Origin: JBDNJM01 sp041687755
GTDB taxonomy: Bacteria; Planctomycetota; UBA1135; GCA-002686595
Reading direction: 5' to 3'
Assembly: GCA_041687755.1 (NCBI GenBank)
Contig: JBDNJM010000180.1
Coordinates: 1-12,582, forward strand
Length of the DNA: 12,582 bases
The translations under genes and the position numbers were made by a program. Below the pieces are notes generated by a model that was not told the DNA's origin, did no database searches, and saw nothing but the letters and a program-made list of their open reading frames with translations. Below, piece after piece: positions 8,711-12,582 of the stretch (the first letter of the stretch is position 1; each line of letters opens with the position of its first letter).

Positions 8711-10708
8711 ATGACGATCGTCCCACTTGAGGCCGCGGGCCTGCTGCTTGCGGCTGGCCTGCTCGGCGGGCTGCCGCCGATCCTGCGGCGCTGGTCGGAG
8801 CCGGTCCTACACCGGCTCGTCGCGCTCAGCGCTGGGGTCTTCCTGGGCTCGGTCGCGCATCTCATGTTGGACCTGTTCAGCGGGCACGGCCACGGCGCGG
8901 CCGCGGCCGACCCCCACGCGGGCCACGATCACGCCGGGCACGACCACATCGCGGGCCTGGCCGAGGGCGTCGACGCGAGCGTGTTTGCGGACCCCGGGCT
9001 GTGGCTGGGGCTGCTGGTCGGGTTCCTCGGCTGGTGGCTCTTGGATCGCCTGCTGCTTTCGAAGCAGGTGCACGACCACGCCGCTCACGGGATCGACGGA
9101 CAGGCCTCCTCGCAGCACGCGGGCCACGCCAGCCAGCACGCGATGGTCTGGCGCGCGAGCTTCCTGGGCCTCGGCCTGCACGCCGCCATGGCCGGGCTCG
9201 GCGCCGCGGGCCTGTTCGCCGGCGCGACGGCGACGCTCGGCTTGGTCGGCATTATCGGCGCCCTCGCCGTGCACAAGGCCGTCGAGACGTTCTCCTTAGG
9301 CACGCTGATGCGGCTCGCCGAACTGCGGCCCGCAAGAGCCGCGCTCTGGATGCTGGCGTTCTCGTGCATCACACCCGGCGTGCTACTCGCGGGCGGCTCG
9401 GCGGTCGAGCGCTTCGCGCCCCTCGCAATGTTCGCAGCGGCCTTCTCCGCGGGCACGTTCCTGTCGGTCACGATCTTCCACCTGCTGCCCGAAGCGTTCC
9501 ACGTGAAGTCGGCGCGCCGGGCCCAGGGCCTGCTCGTCGCGGTAGGGGCGGTCGTCGCGGTCGTCGTGCCCGAGATCGGCCTGCACGACGCCGGCTTCGC
9601 GTCGCGCGTCGTCGACGCGAGCCTCGCCGTGTTCGTCGAGATGGCGCCGTTCCTCCTGTTGGGGTTCCTCGCCGCCGGCTTGATTAGCCTCGGCCTGTCG
9701 CCGGCCAAGCTGCGCGGCTGGTTCGGCAAGGAGGACGCGAAGAGCGTGACCCTGGCGTCGATCGCCGGCGCGCCGCTGCCCCTGTGCTCCTGCTCCGTCG
9801 TGCCGGTCGCGGCAACCCTGCGGAACGCCGGCGCGAGCCGCGGGGCAACCTCCGCGTTCCTTGTCGCGACCCCGGAGACTGGCGTCGACTCGATCGCGGT
9901 GACCTACGGCCTGTTCGGGCCCGTGATGGCAATCGCCCGGCCGCTCGCCGCGGTCTCGACCGCCATCGCTACCGGCCTGGCCGTCTCGAACTTCGCGGGC
10001 GACGAGCCCGCGCCCGAACCCGCGGCGACCGACGGCTGCTGCAAGAAGGTGGCGGCCCAGGCCGAGGCGCAGCGCAAGGCCGAGCTCGACGGCGCCGCGC
10101 AGCGCCCGTCCGGCCTAGTCAGCGCCCTGCGCTACGGCTTCGGCGACCTGGTCGACGACCTGGCCTGGCCGCTGGTCCTGGGCGTCGTGCTCTCCGGCCT
10201 GATCGCCGCGCTGTTGCCGATCGACTTGTTCGGCGCGGGCGGCATTAGGGCCCCTTGGCAGCACTTCCTGATGCTCGCCATCGGCCTGCCGGTCTACGTC
10301 TGCGCGTCGGCGTCGACGCCGATCGCGGCGATCCTCGTCGCCAAGGGCCTAGCGCCGGGCGCCGCGCTGGTGTTCCTCCTGGCGAGCCCCGCGACCAACC
10401 TCGGCTCACTCGTGGTCGTGCGCAAGCTGCTCGGCGACCGAGGCTTGGTGGTGCACCTGATCGTGCTCTCGATCCTGACCTTGGCCTGCGGCTTCGCCCT
10501 GGACGCGGTGTTGTCCGCGACGGGCCTGACGATCGCGGGCTCGGAGCTGGCCGCGGGCGAGCACCTCCTGCCCCAGAATCTGCATCTGGTCGCGGCCTGG
10601 GCGCTCGCGGCGGTCCTCGGCGCATCGTTCCTGCGCAGCTTGTTGGCCGGTGGGGAGGCCCACGACCACGGAGGCAGCATTCTCCCTGCAAGCGTGTTGG
10701 GTCCCTGA
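8711..10708 (+). CDS. ZIP-like / SO_0444-type Cu-Zn permease fusion
   Basis: This 665-residue membrane protein appears to fuse two metal transporters. Residues 1-300 resemble ZIP: segments near 5-25 and 35-54, a His-rich loop (58-80, HAGHDHAGHDH), another segment (98-114), a second His cluster (121-144), then GLGLHAAMAGLG (154-165), LAVHKAVETFSLG (185-197) and SAGTFLSVTIFHLLPEAFH (246-264). HKAVE fits a ZIP HxxxE motif, while HAAMA has alanine where glutamate is expected. Residues 303-640 match SO_0444-type Cu/Zn efflux permeases (ArsP_1/DUF318 permease superfamily): FLLLGFLAAGL, PLPLCSCSVVPVAATLRNAG (Cys 359 and 361), SAFLVATPETGVDS, a cysteine pair (443-444), STPIAA and SPATN. An HDH tail follows (651-653). 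The ATG at 8711 fits the first membrane segment; its SD is weak. It lies 43 bases after the FG-GAP gene. A metal-efflux role is inferred. Confidence 0.82.
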   Translation: MTIVPLEAAGLLLAAGLLGGLPPILRRWSEPVLHRLVALSAGVFLGSVAHLMLDLFSGHGHGAAAADPHAGHDHAGHDHIAGLAEGVDASVFADPGLWLGLLVGFLGWWLLDRLLLSKQVHDHAAHGIDGQASSQHAGHASQHAMVWRASFLGLGLHAAMAGLGAAGLFAGATATLGLVGIIGALAVHKAVETFSLGTLMRLAELRPARAALWMLAFSCITPGVLLAGGSAVERFAPLAMFAAAFSAGTFLSVTIFHLLPEAFHVKSARRAQGLLVAVGAVVAVVVPEIGLHDAGFASRVVDASLAVFVEMAPFLLLGFLAAGLISLGLSPAKLRGWFGKEDAKSVTLASIAGAPLPLCSCSVVPVAATLRNAGASRGATSAFLVATPETGVDSIAVTYGLFGPVMAIARPLAAVSTAIATGLAVSNFAGDEPAPEPAATDGCCKKVAAQAEAQRKAELDGAAQRPSGLVSALRYGFGDLVDDLAWPLVLGVVLSGLIAALLPIDLFGAGGIRAPWQHFLMLAIGLPVYVCASASTPIAAILVAKGLAPGAALVFLLASPATNLGSLVVVRKLLGDRGLVVHLIVLSILTLACGFALDAVLSATGLTIAGSELAAGEHLLPQNLHLVAAWALAAVLGASFLRSLLAGGEAHDHGGSILPASVLGP

Positions 10709-10821
10709 AATGCATAGAAACTCACGCGACATGTCGATCTTGCCCGCCGCCACTAAACTTCGTAGCTGAGGCAGGGCGGAGCCTCGCGACCTTTCTAAAT
10801 CTCCCTAACCTCCAATGCCAC
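10709..10821. other. Spacer before the beta-helix gene
   Basis: These 113 bases are distinctly less GC-rich than the fusion gene. I see no clear promoter and no Shine-Dalgarno sequence before the ATG at 10822. The compositional change begins here, which may mark the left boundary of transferred DNA. Confidence 0.35.
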
Positions 10822-11988
10822 ATGCTCGCTTCAGCTCTGGTCGTCGGTCTTGTCCAGGTCTTTTCGGTCTCCGGTGAGGACCCCGATAATCTCCAGCTTG
10901 TCATCGATCTGGCACCTGCTGGATCAGTTCTCCTTGTCGAGCCAGGCGTCTACGATCCGGTAGTCTTGGTTAAGCCTCTGAGCCTTGTGGGGCAGCCAAC
11001 CTTCACGATCGATGGCGGAGGGGTGAATGAATGGGGGGGGCAAAGCGGTGTATGTCTCTCAGCCTCCATTCCAGCGAGCTATAGTCAGCCCATTGCCGTC
11101 GTGGGGGCTCGGACCATCCCACGATGCTTAAATCTGGACAATTCCAGTTATGGTAGTGGGAGGGGGGCGTTCGATTTCAGTTACCCGTCAGGGGAGATCC
11201 GGCTTACGGACTGTATCGTTGAAGCCAATTCTGTCTTATGGTGCACGGATAGCAGTGCTGGGGGCCAGTCTGGAGTTACCGTTGATGCTGCATGGGCCAT
11301 TGCTAACGGCTGTAGCTTTACTGGGGCGGGGAGCTTTGTTGTTTCGTCCACCTGTAATTCATTTCCGTGCGGCGCCGGTATGGAGAGCTCGGGCGCGGTC
11401 ATCGCAGTTGGCTCCACATTCGTTGGTGGGGACGGGGACTCCTTCGGTACGGCTTATGGCTGCTGGCCTGGGGGCTGCAATGTAAATAACGACCCTTTGC
11501 TAGCGAAGGCTGGCGCAGGGCTCTCATGCGCCGCTCTGTACAATTCGGGTTCGGTGTTCATCGGGGGCTCGGGTGCGCCATATATCTGTGATCCCGGCAA
11601 TGGCGGCCCCGTTGAGATCGGATCGGAGCCGGACGGCGAGCCGATTGTTGCCGGTTCGGTTGTCAATATGGCCCTTACGCTAGACGGTGATGTCTTGCCC
11701 AGCCTGGGGTCTGTCCTGGGTCTTCAGTTGAGCTCGGCGGAATCTGGTCTGGGGGTTACTGCTCTTGCTCTAGAGTTAAATCTTCAGCCGCCAGCCCTGG
11801 GTCTGGATTGGCTTTTTGTTGACCCAAGTGGACTCACGGTCTTGGCTCCGACGATTTTCGTGGGGGGCTCCTCCGGGATTTATGTGCCTCCCGATCCCTC
11901 GCTAATTGGCCTGCGGCTAATTATTCAATGTAAGCTGGGTCAGTCTCCGGGCCTCTCGAGCCCGATGGCTGTGATGATTATGCCCTGA
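10822..11988 (+). CDS. Secreted right-handed beta-helix-like protein
   Basis: This 388-residue protein starts with a short signal peptide (MLASALVVGLVQVFSVSG). It then reads LAPAGSVLLVEPGVYDPVVL and VKPLSLVGQPTFTIDGGG, the usual opening of pectin-lyase-like parallel beta-helix proteins. Rungs of irregular length follow, rich in Gly, Ser and Cys (IRLTDCIVEANSVLWC, SGAVIAVGSTFVGGDGDSFG, SGSVFIGGSGAPYICD). From about residue 275 a beta-rich C-terminal module ends LRLIIQCKLGQSPGLSSPMA, similar in style to the end of the FG-GAP protein. No catalytic residues can be named; a surface or secreted role is inferred. Hand counts on three 60-base lines of the gene give 53-60% GC, against 75% in one line of the fusion gene. 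The open frame extends upstream to 10255 through the antisense-free shadow of the fusion gene, which I exclude. Confidence 0.75.
   Translation: MLASALVVGLVQVFSVSGEDPDNLQLVIDLAPAGSVLLVEPGVYDPVVLVKPLSLVGQPTFTIDGGGVNEWGGQSGVCLSASIPASYSQPIAVVGARTIPRCLNLDNSSYGSGRGAFDFSYPSGEIRLTDCIVEANSVLWCTDSSAGGQSGVTVDAAWAIANGCSFTGAGSFVVSSTCNSFPCGAGMESSGAVIAVGSTFVGGDGDSFGTAYGCWPGGCNVNNDPLLAKAGAGLSCAALYNSGSVFIGGSGAPYICDPGNGGPVEIGSEPDGEPIVAGSVVNMALTLDGDVLPSLGSVLGLQLSSAESGLGVTALALELNLQPPALGLDWLFVDPSGLTVLAPTIFVGGSSGIYVPPDPSLIGLRLIIQCKLGQSPGLSSPMAVMIMP
11033..11040 (+). repeat. Eight-G run inside the beta-helix gene
   Basis: The run falls at codons for NEWGGQ, about residue 71-74. Loss or gain of one G would end or alter the protein shortly after. 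The frame is intact here. Confidence 0.7.
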
Positions 11989-12435
11989 GGTTGTCGCCGC
12001 GATCGCCGTAAGGCTCGTAAGGAGCCGCAGGTTGCCGCGCGGCCTGGTCGCCAGGACGCGGCCAGGTTGACGGTGGCTTGGTCAGCCTTGAGGCCGACTG
12101 ACTTGCATTCGGCAAACTCCAGGTGCCCTCCGACCTGGCGTTTATTGGTATCGAAGTCCATGCCCAGGGCGCCTGGCTGGACTCCTGCTCGGCGGTCGAA
12201 CCAGTGCGTTTTACCAACGCGCTGCGCCGCGCATTGGGTTTCGCTCTGTGGCGTCCAAGCGCTCCGAAGACAGGCGACGTGCCTGTTCTCGGAGCGCGCA
12301 CTACCCCTGTCTCTTGCTCGGAAGTCGGACACGCACCAAGGGGGCCGTCTTGACCTCGCTTGTCTCAGGTGCGCTTCAAGTCCGCGTGGCTCGCCGGATG
12401 GAACCAGGGCTATGTAACTCGCGGCTACTCCGGGA
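11989..12435. other. Right intergenic stretch, no gene recognised
   Basis: Several open frames cross this stretch on both strands, for example 11940-12332 minus and 12123-12353 plus. None has a family-like pattern, a good start, or a ribosome-binding site. The minus-strand one overlaps the end of the beta-helix gene, which argues against it. GC returns to about 65% (hand count of 12121-12180). A long hairpin lies at 12259-12297. I read it as decayed or non-coding DNA. Confidence 0.45.
12259..12297. repeat. Long near-perfect hairpin
   Basis: The arms 12259-12275 and 12281-12297 pair at 15 of 17 positions around a five-base loop (gacgt). The two mismatches are adjacent in mid-stem and form a small internal loop. 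No U-run follows on either strand, so an intrinsic terminator is unlikely. It could be an element end, a folded RNA, or a REP-like palindrome. Confidence 0.7.
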
Positions 12436-12568
12436 GGAATTCTGGCTCTCCTGCCTCTTTAGTGGGTGCCCGGGAGCCGAGTTCGCGTGGTAGCGGCGGA
12501 ATGGAGGTGTTCGGGAGGCATTGCGGTGGGGGCGCTGGGTTGCGCACGGCAAGGACGCCAGGATGTGG
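12436..12568 (-). repeat. Right arm of the long inverted repeat
   Basis: The reverse complement matches 226-358: identical over 35 bases (12534-12568), then diverged with small gaps down to about 12436. Similarity does not continue inward of 12436, where the left copy runs into IS66 sequence. Only 14 bases lie outside the identical block before the window ends, so its outer limit cannot be seen. Confidence 0.85.
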
Positions 12569-12582
12569 ATGTCTACTCCCAC

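Noticed and set aside
11940..12332. 130-codon minus-strand open frame, possible gene
   Set aside because: It overlaps the end of the beta-helix gene, has no ribosome-binding site and matches no family I know.

Overview
The window is GC-rich DNA with genes in two blocks, bounded at both ends by broken mobile-element DNA. It suggests a Planctomycetota-type bacterium. The hints are high GC, an ABC transporter/GldG/DUF4340 operon, and secreted FG-GAP and beta-helix proteins that seem to share a C-terminal style I associate with marine planctomycetes. This is recognition by eye; no search was run. The ends sit in repetitive DNA, so the window could also be a contig that stopped at repeats.

Layout. 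1-1338: degraded DNA holding one arm of an inverted repeat (226-358), the last 82 codons of an IS66-type TnpC transposase (342-590), two IS66-like right ends (625-654, 711-740), an IS66-like left end (850) and a TnpA-like helix-turn-helix remnant that stops at the DUF4340 gene's stop codon. 1339-6195, minus strand: a tight four-gene operon, transcribed ABC ATPase, GldF-type ABC-2 permease, GldG-type auxiliary protein, DUF4340 protein. 6196-6691: divergent spacer. 6692-7552, plus strand: a DUF481 outer-membrane beta-barrel protein, followed by stem-loops. 7870-8667: a secreted FG-GAP repeat protein whose frame is broken twice, the second shift restoring the first. 8711-10708: a 665-residue membrane protein joining a ZIP-like metal-transporter half to an SO_0444-type Cu/Zn efflux permease half. 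10822-11988: a secreted, probably beta-helical protein with clearly lower GC. 11989-12582: no gene recognised; a long hairpin and the second arm of the inverted repeat (12436-12568).

How the parts relate. The four minus-strand genes form one membrane complex by family knowledge: ATPase, permease and two membrane-anchored extracytoplasmic partners. The ZIP-permease fusion stands alone as a probable Zn/Cu homeostasis protein. The DUF481, FG-GAP and beta-helix genes encode exported proteins with no visible link to each other beyond the envelope. The most unusual item is the ZIP/SO_0444 fusion, whose ZIP half appears to lack a metal-ligand glutamate.
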